DNA of 37,774 bases from an uncultured Erythrobacteraceae bacterium. GTDB lineage: Bacteria > Pseudomonadota > Alphaproteobacteria > Sphingomonadales > Sphingomonadaceae. The stretch lies in NCBI GenBank assembly GCA_950071875.1, contig CATMNW010000002.1, positions 1 through 37,774 on the forward strand, read 5' to 3'. Made by a program: the position numbers and the translations under genes. Under the pieces are notes generated by a model. The model saw nothing but the letters and a program-made list of their open reading frames with translations. It was not told where the DNA came from and ran no database searches. Positions 29,643 to 37,395 of this stretch are shown one piece after another (position 1 is the first letter of the stretch; every line of letters starts with the position of its first letter).

Positions 29643-29756
29643 ATGCACTTCCTTTCCAGGTGGGAAGCTCTCGAGGCGGGCTCCACTGCACAACCGTGCC
29701 CGGCTTGCGCATTGCCCAGTAGCGCCATCACGAAAAACAAACGGAGCGAATTATGA
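29643..29756 (+). CDS. Possible 37-aa peptide with a CPAC motif
   Basis: The frame begins 2 bases after the permease stop and its TGA overlaps the ATG of the glutaredoxin-MauE gene (ATGA). It carries QPCPACALP, a CxxC pair suitable for metal or disulfide chemistry. GAGAGG lies about 10 bases upstream. It fills the whole gap between two operon genes, but it is too short to be sure. Confidence 0.35.
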   Translation: MHFLSRWEALEAGSTAQPCPACALPSSAITKNKRSEL

Positions 29757-30502
29757 CGACCCGAACAGCGACGGTTTACCGCATGGTGATGGAGGATCAC
29801 GTTTGCCCCTATGGTCTCAAGACGATCGATCTCCTCAAGCGACAGGGATTCGAGATCGACGACAATCACCTGACAAGCAGGGAAGAGACCGACGCGTTTA
29901 AAGACAAGCACGAGGTCGAGACCACGCCCCAAACCTTTATCGAAGACAGGCGCATCGGTGGCTATGACGATGTGCGCGAATTCTTCGGCAAGAGCCGCTC
30001 GCAGCCCAAGGAGGGCGAAACCAGTTATCAGCCGGTCATCGCGATTTTCGCGGTGGCGCTGCTGCTCGCGCTCGGGCTGAGCTGGGCGTTCTTCGACAAT
30101 CTCTTTACCGTGCGCGCGGCAGAATGGTTCGTGAGCCTGTCGATGACCTTGCTGGCTGTCCAGAAGCTGCAAGACGTGCGCAGCTTCTCGACCATGTTCC
30201 TCAACTACGATCTGCTGGCCAAACGCTGGGTCCCCTATGGCTTCGTCTATCCGTTCGGTGAAGCCGCCGCAGGTATTCTCATGACCGCTGGCGCACTGAC
30301 CTGGCTTTCTGCTCCGCTAGCACTGTTTATCGGGACTATCGGCGCTGTCAGCGTATTCAAGGCGGTCTATATCGATAAGCGCGAGCTCAAATGCGCCTGC
30401 GTCGGTGGCAGCAGCAACGTGCCGCTTGGCTTCGTCTCATTGACCGAGAACATGTTCATGATGGGCATGGGTCTGTGGATGGGCGCAAAGGTCTTCCTAT
30501 GA
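29753..30502 (+). CDS. Glutaredoxin-MauE (DoxX-like) fusion membrane protein
   Basis: 249 residues. Residues 1-80 form a glutaredoxin domain with a monothiol-type site CPYG (HVCPYGLKT), and conserved TTPQTFIEDRRIGGYDDVREFF. Residues 95-249 form a four-helix MauE/DoxX-like membrane domain (FVSLSMTLLAVQKLQDVRSF; WVPYGFVYPFGEAAAGILMTAGAL) with a C-terminal CACVGGSSNVPLG. The pair resembles a membrane thiol-redox relay. CGGAG lies 6 bases before the ATG. Its stop overlaps the channel gene. Confidence 0.88.
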   Translation: MTTRTATVYRMVMEDHVCPYGLKTIDLLKRQGFEIDDNHLTSREETDAFKDKHEVETTPQTFIEDRRIGGYDDVREFFGKSRSQPKEGETSYQPVIAIFAVALLLALGLSWAFFDNLFTVRAAEWFVSLSMTLLAVQKLQDVRSFSTMFLNYDLLAKRWVPYGFVYPFGEAAAGILMTAGALTWLSAPLALFIGTIGAVSVFKAVYIDKRELKCACVGGSSNVPLGFVSLTENMFMMGMGLWMGAKVFL

Positions 30503-30912
30503 TCATTGCGCTCATCCTTGCCGTCGCTCTGTTCCTCTTGGCTATCGCCTCACACCTCGCGATCCTTGGTGTCGGCCACCGCCTCCTTGGTCGCAGGCGA
30601 GACACGCTGGCCAAACTTGGCGTCTCGCTGCTCGTCCTCAGTTCGCATTTTCTGGTCGCAATCCTTTTCGCGGTCGGCTTCTGGCTGGGCGCGGAATGGG
30701 ATCTTGGAGGGTTCGACAAGGCCCCGACAATGGACTGGATGGACTACTTTTATTTCTCGCTCATCAACGTGACCACGCTTGGTCTGGGCGACATCTATCC
30801 GACCGACCACCTGAGGGTGCTCGCCGGCATCGAAGCCCTGACAGGCTTCGCACTCATCAGCTGCTCGGCGCAGCTATTCTGGACCATGATGCATGAAGGA
30901 GAAAAAGCATGA
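30499..30912 (+). CDS. Two-pore-helix-type ion channel protein (Ion_trans_2 family)
   Basis: 137 residues. Hydrophobic helices at about 2-24, 41-64 and 106-128 flank a pore loop with TLGLGD (residues 93-98), the K+ channel filter TxGxGD with Leu in place of the usual Val/Tyr. There is no cytosolic RCK domain. It overlaps its neighbours by four bases on both sides. An ion channel inside a metal-responsive operon is unexpected; it could pass K+ or another monovalent ion, Cu+ or Ag+ being a speculative option. Confidence 0.85.
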   Translation: MIIALILAVALFLLAIASHLAILGVGHRLLGRRRDTLAKLGVSLLVLSSHFLVAILFAVGFWLGAEWDLGGFDKAPTMDWMDYFYFSLINVTTLGLGDIYPTDHLRVLAGIEALTGFALISCSAQLFWTMMHEGEKA

Positions 30913-31436
30913 CTGAGAAGACGCGCCACTCGGACAAGGGAGGGGGAGGCAGCTACTGGCGGTTCATGGCCATGGTTTCGACCTCAACCGTGATCATGTT
31001 CTTCCTGATGTATGCCAACACCTTCACCGTTGACGATATCTTCTGGAGCGAAACCCGGTTCTGGATGATGTTCGTCATGGGCGGAATGATGATGATCGTG
31101 ATGCTCCTTTTTATGTGGGGCATGTACAAGGACCGGACTAAGAACTTCATCATTCTTGGCGTCGGTGCCGTCGTGTTCGCCCTCGCTCTGTGGTTGGTGC
31201 GCAGTCAGACCACCGTCGACGACACCGAATATATGGCAGCGATGATCCCGCATCACTCGATCGCGATCATGACCAGCGAACGCGCAAGCCTGAAGGATCC
31301 TAGAGTGCGCGAACTCGCACAGGCCATCATCGTCGCCCAGCGCCGCGAAATCGCCGAGATGAAATATCTGATCAACGATATCGAGCAGAACGGCCCGCGG
31401 ACCGAAGAACGCCTGCCAGAGGAGATGCAGCAATGA
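30909..31436 (+). CDS. DUF305 domain membrane protein
   Basis: 175 residues. Three Met-rich membrane helices (residues 18-36, 51-71, 79-97) precede a DUF305-type domain with Met109, Met112, His115-His116 and Met121 in EYMAAMIPHHSIAIMTSERA, and later QRREIAEMKYLIND. DUF305 proteins are small ferritin-like helical proteins found with copper/silver genes; the HH/Met set is a likely metal site. It is co-translated with the channel gene. Confidence 0.92.
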   Translation: MTEKTRHSDKGGGGSYWRFMAMVSTSTVIMFFLMYANTFTVDDIFWSETRFWMMFVMGGMMMIVMLLFMWGMYKDRTKNFIILGVGAVVFALALWLVRSQTTVDDTEYMAAMIPHHSIAIMTSERASLKDPRVRELAQAIIVAQRREIAEMKYLINDIEQNGPRTEERLPEEMQQ

Positions 31437-31921
31437 AAAACTTCGCGCTTATAGCGGCCATCGCATTGCCGCTCGCCGCCTGCAATTCCAACACGGCCCC
31501 AGGCAATGACCGCGAGGCACAGCTAGATCCGCCCGCAATTGCGGCCCCCATTAAGAATGCAGCCAGTGCGCTGGCAAATGTCAGCCCCGGCCTAATGCTT
31601 CCCGAAACCATGAATGGCGCAGATATCGCTGCGCTGGGCGCGGAGAATTCCTGTCAGTTTCGTCTGACCGAAATTGCTTTCCCGTCCTTCGTCTACGACG
31701 ATAGCGGCCAGGGTGCGGTCAAGATCAACGGTACCCTTATTCCGGTCACTGCCGATGGCCCGGACAGCTATTCGAACGGCGAGCTTCGCATCAGGACGCG
31801 CATGCTGGATGATGAAGGCGATGCGGGCCTGCAGATGCAGGAGATGATCGTGGCTGCGCCGAGAGCCAAGGATGAATTCGGCTTCTGGGGCTATACCACC
31901 TGTCCCGGCGGCGGAACCTGA
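31433..31921 (+). CDS. Lipoprotein of unknown function
   Basis: 162 residues. LAAC lipobox with Cys17, then a disordered Asn/Ala/Pro stretch and a globular domain (AENSCQFRLTEIAFPSFVYDDSGQGAVKINGTLIPV ... FGFWGYTTCPGGG) with two cysteines that may form a disulfide. I do not recognise a named family. It overlaps the DUF305 gene by four bases and is the last gene before a strong terminator, so it belongs to the permease operon. Confidence 0.82.
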   Translation: MKNFALIAAIALPLAACNSNTAPGNDREAQLDPPAIAAPIKNAASALANVSPGLMLPETMNGADIAALGAENSCQFRLTEIAFPSFVYDDSGQGAVKINGTLIPVTADGPDSYSNGELRIRTRMLDDEGDAGLQMQEMIVAAPRAKDEFGFWGYTTCPGGGT

Positions 31922-31929
31922 TTGAAGCA

Positions 31930-31981
31930 GGGCGGACGGGCGAGCGATGGCTCGCCCGTCCGCCCGCTCAAGCTGATTTTT
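31930..31981 (+). terminator. Strong terminator of the APC/glutaredoxin/channel/DUF305 operon
   Basis: A perfect 16-bp stem (31930-31945 with 31950-31965) and GATG loop, followed 10 bases later by a TTTTT run. It separates the metal operon from the sulfur module. Confidence 0.85.
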
Positions 31982-32015
31982 CTTGCAGACATCATTTCTG
32001 AAAAGGAGCGATCCC

Positions 32016-32720
32016 ATGCCCGATACCAGGCCGATTGCTGTCTTCGGTGCCGGCGGTAAAGCAGGCACCGAGCTTTTGAAGCATGCCTTTGGCCGTGACG
32101 TACCGATCCGCGCCTTTGAACACAATCTGCCCGAGCCGAGCGAGCGTATAGGCGAGTTCGAATATATCGACTGCGATGTTCTGTCGGATGATTTCGCACA
32201 GCAGCTCGATGGATGCCGCGCGGTGATTTCCACTCTCGGTGTCGGGTTTGGTCCAAGCAATGCCATTGATCCGCCACCGCTTTATACCGAAGGAACGCGG
32301 AATCTGCTCGAAGCGATGAAGCAAACCGACATAGACCGAATTGCCGTGATCTCCGCAGCGTTCGTGGAACACCAGTCGAGCGTTCCTGCCTGGTTTGAGC
32401 TGACGGCCAAGCCTGCACTGTTCAACATCCTGGAACAGATGCGTGCAATGGAGGCGATGCTGAGTGACGCTCCGGATGTCAGATGGACTGCTGCGCGGCC
32501 CGGCTGGTTGCTTGACGAACCCTATACCGGCGAAGCGGTGATTACCGACGAACGTCTGGCAGATGGTTGCTTTAGATGCCGTCATGCGGATCTTGCAGCA
32601 AGCCTTCTCGAGTTTGTACTCGAAGACACCTGGATCAACGCAAAGCCTGCCATCGGTCGGCCCGAAAACGAGAGCTTGGAGAGCCCTGCCGCCATCAAAG
32701 CCGAGCTGGGGATCGATTAA
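32016..32720 (+). CDS. NAD(P)H-binding (NmrA/atypical SDR) protein
   Basis: 234 residues from the ATG preceded by AAAAGGAG at 8 bases. The Rossmann motif is VFGAGGKAGTELL, followed by DCDVLSDDFAQQLDGCRAVISTLG and the long RIAVISAAFVEH block. This fits atypical SDRs that reduce flavins or quinones or act as redox sensors. There is no YxxxK pair in the usual place. It stands alone between the metal-operon terminator and the rhodanese gene, 70 bases away. Confidence 0.85.
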   Translation: MPDTRPIAVFGAGGKAGTELLKHAFGRDVPIRAFEHNLPEPSERIGEFEYIDCDVLSDDFAQQLDGCRAVISTLGVGFGPSNAIDPPPLYTEGTRNLLEAMKQTDIDRIAVISAAFVEHQSSVPAWFELTAKPALFNILEQMRAMEAMLSDAPDVRWTAARPGWLLDEPYTGEAVITDERLADGCFRCRHADLAASLLEFVLEDTWINAKPAIGRPENESLESPAAIKAELGID

Positions 32721-32790
32721 GCCTGGTACCAACGATTGAGGCGAATCGGACTGAACATCACAAATTTCGAGTAGGACACAAGGAAGCCGT

Positions 32791-34143
32791 ATGTATTTCG
32801 AGACGATCAAGACCCCGGGTCTTTCGCAACTTTCCTACATTATCGGTGCCGGCGGGCAGGCTGCGGTCATAGATCCGCGCCGAGACTGCGAAGTCTATGT
32901 CGACAAGGCCCGCGCCGAAGGACTGGAGATCACCCATATCTTCGAGACCCATCGCAATGAGGACCTCATCAGCGGATCGCCGATCCTTTCCGAAATGACC
33001 GGCGCGAGGGTCTATCACGGGCCCAATCCAGCAGGCGAAGTCGTGTTTGCCGAGACTGCGCGCGAAGGCGATTGCTTTGAACTGGGACAACTGAGAATCG
33101 AAGTGCTCGAAACGCCCGGTCACACTGACGACCATCTCGCCTTTGTTATCCATGACAGCGAATATTCCGAAGGACCGGTTGGCGTCTTCACCGGCGATGC
33201 GCTGTTTGTCGGCGATGTCGGGCGAACCGATTTCTATCCCGAACGCAAGGAGGAAGTTGCCGGGCTGCTGTACGATTCCCTGCAAAAGATTTGCCGTCTC
33301 GGAGACCAGGCAATCATTTACCCGGCGCATGGCGCGGGTTCGGTCTGCGGATCGGGTATGGCGGACCGGGAATTCTCCACGGTCGGCTACGAGCGCCGCA
33401 ACAATCCGCGCCTGCGCATCTTTGATCGCGACGAGTTCATTCAGGCGAAAATTGCAGAGCACCATTACCAGCCGCCGTATTTCCGGTTGATGGAGCGGCT
33501 TAATCTGGAGGGCGCAGATGCTGCGCCGCGCATCATGCGCCCCCGCCGGATGGGGCTCCAGCAAATTACCAAGAGCGGCGCTGACCACCTGATCGACGTT
33601 CGTGAACCGCTTGGCTATGCCGGCGGCCACCTGCCGGGCGCGATGTGCCTTCCGGTGGGAATGATCCCGGCTTTCGCCGGGTGGTTCATCACCGAGGGCG
33701 AGACGATAGCGCTGGTCGCCTCCGAAGAAGACCAGCTTGCCGAGGCGATGGCGCATCTGGTGCGCATCGGTTTTGACAACATCATTGGTGGTTACGTGGG
33801 CGTCGTTCCTGCAGCTGCACAGGGCGCGGCGATGCGCAGCGTTCCCATGATCAACACCGATGAAGTCGCGCAAAGACTCGACCAGAACGGCGGCCAATGG
33901 ACCTTGCTCGATGTGCGTGATCTCGAGGAGCGCCAGCAAACCAGTATCGATGGCTCAGAACATATCTACGTCGGCGAGCTGAATACCCGCTGGAAAGAGC
34001 TAAAGCAGGATCATCACTACACGCTGATGTGCGCCAGCGGGATGCGCGCGAGCGTTGCTGCGGGCTGGCTGGCCAGCAAGGGTTTCGAGCACCTCGACAT
34101 CTATCTTGGTTCCATGGGGGCGTGGAAGAACGCGTCCGGCTGA
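32791..34143 (+). CDS. Metallo-beta-lactamase-fold protein with two rhodanese domains
   Basis: 450 residues. Residues 1-230 form an ETHE1/Blh-like MBL domain, but the first metal motif reads FETHRNEDL instead of THxHADH; TPGHTDDH and the distal PAHGAGS are kept. Two rhodanese domains follow (about 260-345 and 355-450). The first lacks the active cysteine (VASEED); the second has it in MCASGMRAS. Such proteins handle persulfides, and this variant motif occurs in a known subfamily. The neighbouring operon supplies a standard persulfide dioxygenase. Start ATG with AGGAAGCC upstream. Confidence 0.88.
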   Translation: MYFETIKTPGLSQLSYIIGAGGQAAVIDPRRDCEVYVDKARAEGLEITHIFETHRNEDLISGSPILSEMTGARVYHGPNPAGEVVFAETAREGDCFELGQLRIEVLETPGHTDDHLAFVIHDSEYSEGPVGVFTGDALFVGDVGRTDFYPERKEEVAGLLYDSLQKICRLGDQAIIYPAHGAGSVCGSGMADREFSTVGYERRNNPRLRIFDRDEFIQAKIAEHHYQPPYFRLMERLNLEGADAAPRIMRPRRMGLQQITKSGADHLIDVREPLGYAGGHLPGAMCLPVGMIPAFAGWFITEGETIALVASEEDQLAEAMAHLVRIGFDNIIGGYVGVVPAAAQGAAMRSVPMINTDEVAQRLDQNGGQWTLLDVRDLEERQQTSIDGSEHIYVGELNTRWKELKQDHHYTLMCASGMRASVAAGWLASKGFEHLDIYLGSMGAWKNASG

Positions 34144-34182
34144 AGCGCGTAGCTTGAAGCGCGAAACTCTTGCAAAGCACGT

Positions 34183-34204
34183 CAAAATCTTTTGCGAGAT
34201 TTTG
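34183..34204. terminator. Hairpin between convergent sulfur genes
   Basis: CAAAATCT and AGATTTTG pair across a 6-base loop in the 92-bp gap between the rhodanese gene and the DoxX gene. The A/T ends suit a bidirectional terminator. Confidence 0.5.
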
Positions 34205-34235
34205 CTCGTATGTGGCGGGTCAGCGTGCTCGTCGC

Positions 34236-34682
34236 TCAACTAGCGGCGCGACCGAGCGCCGTATCCATTGAATGACTTCCTGGTCCGCGAACGAAGACAA
34301 ATGCCAGCGCCCCCAGGATAGCGATATTCTTGAGTAGCGGGCCTGTGTGGCCAGGGGCGATATGGATCGCGAAAGTTATCGGAACGAGAGTGAGAAATAG
34401 CGCGGTGCATGAGAGCCGAGTCATCCACCCCAAGGCCAGCGATGTGCCTGCACCGATGAACACCAAGCCAGACAGCCACAAAAGGATGGACGCATCACCA
34501 ATTAAAACAACATGATCTTTCCATGGCGACAATGCCATCCGGTCGAGCATATATTCATGCGCAAGAAAATGCCCCACTCCGCCGATGACGAATATGAGGC
34601 TCAAAGAGAGGCGGAAGACCGGATCGATCAATCGCACTTTTGTGGCCCATGTCGCTAGGTTGTTTTCGACATTCCGGATCAT
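34236..34682 (-). CDS. DoxX-family membrane protein
   Basis: 148 residues from the ATG with GGAGGG 6 bases upstream. Four membrane helices with LSLSLIFVIGGVGHFLAHEYMLDRM at the first, typical of DoxX/DoxD-like proteins, and HIAPGHTGPLLKNIAILGALAF near the end. DoxX-type proteins are linked to sulfur and thiol oxidation and to redox stress at the membrane. It lies 41 bases after the persulfide dioxygenase gene in the same operon. Confidence 0.85.
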   Translation of the reverse strand: MIRNVENNLATWATKVRLIDPVFRLSLSLIFVIGGVGHFLAHEYMLDRMALSPWKDHVVLIGDASILLWLSGLVFIGAGTSLALGWMTRLSCTALFLTLVPITFAIHIAPGHTGPLLKNIAILGALAFVFVRGPGSHSMDTALGRAAS

Positions 34683-34723
34683 AATGTACCCTCCACCCTC
34701 AGGTTGATGCATCGACGGCAAAC

Positions 34724-35632
34724 TTACTGGGTGCGTGGACCTGTTTCTTCGGGCGGTGTTTGCGGTTCACCCAAAACGTTGACCGGCAGTTTCAGATAGA
34801 TCGTGCCGTTTTCTTCTGCGCCAGGCATGTTCCCACCACGAATGTTGATCTGGATTGATGGCAGGATGAGACGTGGCATACCCAGCTGTTCGTCGCGCTC
34901 CTCTCGCATGGCCACAAATGCATCCTCGCCGATCCCGGCGTGGACATGGATGTTGCTGTGCTTTTGGTCTTGTACCGTAGTTTCCCACCGATGCTCCGAG
35001 CGGCCTTCCGGTAGGTAGTCGTGACACATAAACAGCCGCGTCTCGCCTGGTAGCTCGAAGATCCGGCGAATAGAGCGATAGAGCGTACGTGCATCGCCGC
35101 CGGGAAAGTCGGCGCGCGCCGTGCCGTAATCGGGCATGAACAGCGTATCGCCGACAAAGGCGGCATCGCCGATAACATAAGTCAAGCACGCGGGCGTATG
35201 TCCCGGCGTATGGAGTGCCCGAGCCGATATGGTGCCCAGGTCGAAGCTGTCATTATCGGCAAACAAATGGTCGAACTGGCGCCCATCGCGCGGCAGGTCC
35301 ACCCCGGCATTGAAGATCGGACCGAAGGTATTCTGCGTGACGGTGATCTGGCTGCCGATAGCGAGTCTGCCGCCTAGCGCGCTGCGAATGTAAGGTGCGG
35401 CGGACAGGTGATCGGCATGGACATGGGTTTCCAGTATCCACTCACATTTGAAACCCTTCTCCCGGACGAAATCGATCACCTTATCGGCGGACTTTGTCGC
35501 GGTTCGTGCCGCTGCGGCATCGAAATCGAGCACCGGATCGATCACCGCGCACACCTTGGCCGCGGGATCGGACACGACATAGGTCACCGTATTGGTATTT
35601 GTGTCGAAAAATGCCTCTACGTCAGGTTTCAT
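34724..35632 (-). CDS. Persulfide dioxygenase-type MBL-fold hydrolase (Blh/ETHE1-like)
   Basis: 302 residues from the ATG that gives MKPDVEAFFDTNTNTVTYVVSD. The metal motif THVHADH (residues 69-75) is intact, with HTPGHTPAC, VGDTLFMPDYGTARADFPGGDARTLY and MCHDYLP further on, as in ETHE1/Blh persulfide dioxygenases. It oxidises glutathione persulfide to sulfite, which the downstream TauE/SafE protein could export. It follows the TIGR01244 gene by 43 bases and is presumably controlled by the adjacent ArsR/BigR-type repressor. Confidence 0.92.
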   Translation of the reverse strand: MKPDVEAFFDTNTNTVTYVVSDPAAKVCAVIDPVLDFDAAAARTATKSADKVIDFVREKGFKCEWILETHVHADHLSAAPYIRSALGGRLAIGSQITVTQNTFGPIFNAGVDLPRDGRQFDHLFADNDSFDLGTISARALHTPGHTPACLTYVIGDAAFVGDTLFMPDYGTARADFPGGDARTLYRSIRRIFELPGETRLFMCHDYLPEGRSEHRWETTVQDQKHSNIHVHAGIGEDAFVAMREERDEQLGMPRLILPSIQINIRGGNMPGAEENGTIYLKLPVNVLGEPQTPPEETGPRTQ

Positions 35633-35675
35633 CGAAAGCTCTTTTTGTATGCAGGTTGAAGGCGGGTCGGAGTGA

Positions 35676-36128
35676 TCAGTCCTGCGCTCGGTCGACGTAA
35701 TTACGGACAAAATCTTCCAGCGCCGGTTCATCGCAAACGAAGCCCATATCCGCCGCTTGCTGCAGCGTCGCGTCGCCGCCCATTCCCTGTTGCGCCGCCA
35801 GATGCATCATTGTGAAGGCCCCTGCGCGCTTGCCCGAAGCGCAATGGACCAGCACCGGCTTCGGGAGCGCTTCGACGCTGGCCCTGAATTCATCGACGAG
35901 TTCATCCGACATGGCGCCGCCCGCCACCGGCAGGTGACGATATTCGAGGCCAAGCGATGCCACAACTTCACCTTCCCGGTCCGGGGCGATTGGCTGATCC
36001 GCCTCATCCTGGCAGCGCAGGTTGACGACGGCTTTGTAACCATCCTCCGCCAAGGCGCGCAGGTCGCCCTCGGAAGGCGGAGCAGCCGAGACAGCGAAAC
36101 TGTCGTTGAGGGTCTTGATGTGGGTCAT
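35676..36128 (-). CDS. TIGR01244-family sulfurtransferase (phosphatase-like, Blh N-terminal type)
   Basis: 150 residues. The active loop is HCASGKR (Cys96, Arg101; C-x4-R), in the setting KPVLVHCASGKRAGAFTMMH. The family is known as the phosphatase/rhodanese-like domain often fused to the Blh dioxygenase in BigR operons; here it is a separate gene immediately upstream of that enzyme. It probably moves sulfane sulfur. First gene of the minus-strand sulfur operon; its start faces the palindromic operator region. Confidence 0.9.
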   Translation of the reverse strand: MTHIKTLNDSFAVSAAPPSEGDLRALAEDGYKAVVNLRCQDEADQPIAPDREGEVVASLGLEYRHLPVAGGAMSDELVDEFRASVEALPKPVLVHCASGKRAGAFTMMHLAAQQGMGGDATLQQAADMGFVCDEPALEDFVRNYVDRAQD

Positions 36129-36190
36129 AAGGAATATCCTGGATCTGGCTCAAAGCTCCCGGCCCGCAATAGCGCGGGGGCAGATTACGA

Positions 36191-36219
36191 TTGACTTTAT
36201 ATGCACACCTTCGCATATA
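36191..36219 (+). promoter_or_regulatory. Promoter and palindromic operator of the ArsR/BigR-type repressor
   Basis: TTGACT (36191-36196), a 17-base spacer and CATATA (36214-36219) form a sigma-70-like promoter. The palindrome TATATGC-N8-GCATATA (36198-36219) covers the spacer and -10 box, as expected for an ArsR-family operator. The ATG is only 8 bases beyond the -10 box, so the transcript is probably leaderless. The site could also repress the divergent sulfur operon. Confidence 0.72.
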
Positions 36220-36226
36220 TGCAAGT

Positions 36227-36559
36227 ATGCAAGCCGAAGATATTCGCAAACAAGCCGAAAAGGCGGTGACCCTGCTCAAGGCATTGGGCAGCCACAACCG
36301 CCTGATGATCGCCTGCCAGCTTGTGGAGGGCGAGCGCAGCGTGGGCGAGCTGGCCAATTTGCTGGAGATCGGTGAAACCGTCGTCTCGCAGCATCTTTCG
36401 CTGATGCGCAAGGACGGTTTGGTCGCAGCGCGGCGAGACGGTCGCTCAATCCACTATTCCCTGTCCGGCGATGCGACACGGCGTGTGCTGGAAACGCTTT
36501 ACGCCATCTATTGCAGTCCGGACGGCGAAGCCGGCAGCAGGCCCGGCGAGACAAGTTAA
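36227..36559 (+). CDS. ArsR-family persulfide-responsive repressor (BigR/SqrR-like)
   Basis: 110 residues. Winged-helix core KALGSHNRLMIACQLVEGERSVGELANLLEIGETVVSQHLSLMRKDGLVAARRDGRSIHYSLS. Cys30 (IACQLVEGE) and Cys96 (YAIYCSPDG) sit where BigR and SqrR carry the two cysteines that sense persulfides by forming a sulfur bridge. Its position between the sulfur operon and TauE/SafE supports this role. I chose ATG 36227; no ribosome binding site is present, which agrees with a leaderless transcript. Confidence 0.92.
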   Translation: MQAEDIRKQAEKAVTLLKALGSHNRLMIACQLVEGERSVGELANLLEIGETVVSQHLSLMRKDGLVAARRDGRSIHYSLSGDATRRVLETLYAIYCSPDGEAGSRPGETS

Positions 36560-36578
36560 TGACGGCTGCGCCCGCCTG

Positions 36579-37379
36579 ATGGATATCGGTCTTGTTCAGG
36601 CGTCATTGTCGCTAGCCTCAGGGCTCCTCGTGGGGTTCTCGCTGGGTTTGATCGGCGGCGGGGGATCGATCCTCGCCGTGCCGCTATTGATCTATGTTGT
36701 CGGCGTTCGCGACACACATGTCGCAATCGCCACATCCGCTGCCGCCGTGGCCGCGAGCGCCTTGGCCAACCTGCTGTTACATGCCCGTGGCGGCAGTGTG
36801 AAATGGCGTTGCGCAAGTCTTTTCGCGGCATTCGGTATTATCGGTGCAGCGGCGGGATCGACTATGGGGAAGATGACACAGGGCGATCTCCTGCTGGGCC
36901 TGTTCGGCTTGGTGATGATCATTGTCGGCCTGTCGATGATACGCGAAAAATCGGGTGGGTCCGACCCGGATGTCCGCCTTACCGCAGCGACCGCATTGCG
37001 GTTGACCCCGCGGCTGGCGGCCGGTGGGTTTGTTGTCGGCGCACTGTCCGGCTTTTTCGGTATCGGCGGCGGGTTCCTGGTGGTGCCGGGCCTGGTTGCC
37101 GCGACGGCCATGCCGATCCTCAATGCGATCGGCTCTTCGCTAGTCTCCGTAACCGCTTTCGGCGCCACCACGGCCGCCAATTACGCATTGGACGGGCTGA
37201 TCAATTGGCCGATCGCCGGGTTCTTCATTGGCGGAGGCGCGATGGGGGGCTGGCTGGGAACCTGGGCCTCGCACAGCCTCGCGGCGCGCAAGCGGACGCT
37301 AACATACATTTTCTCTGCAGTCGTGATCCTTGTCGGTGTGTTCGTCACCGGCGAATGGGTAACGACGGCTTTGTTGTGA
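36579..37379 (+). CDS. TauE/SafE-family sulfite exporter
   Basis: 266 residues with eight or so membrane helices in two halves. Family-typical SLASGLLVGFSLGLIGGGGSILAVPLL opens the first half and GGFVVGALSGFFGIGGGFLVVPGLV the second. Likely exports sulfite or related sulfur anions made by the persulfide dioxygenase. Nineteen bases separate it from the repressor gene. A 6-codon frame (36559-36579) bridges them with overlapping stop/start codons at both ends and may couple translation. Confidence 0.92.
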   Translation: MDIGLVQASLSLASGLLVGFSLGLIGGGGSILAVPLLIYVVGVRDTHVAIATSAAAVAASALANLLLHARGGSVKWRCASLFAAFGIIGAAAGSTMGKMTQGDLLLGLFGLVMIIVGLSMIREKSGGSDPDVRLTAATALRLTPRLAAGGFVVGALSGFFGIGGGFLVVPGLVAATAMPILNAIGSSLVSVTAFGATTAANYALDGLINWPIAGFFIGGGAMGGWLGTWASHSLAARKRTLTYIFSAVVILVGVFVTGEWVTTALL

Positions 37380-37395
37380 TCGCCGCCATTCGGCG

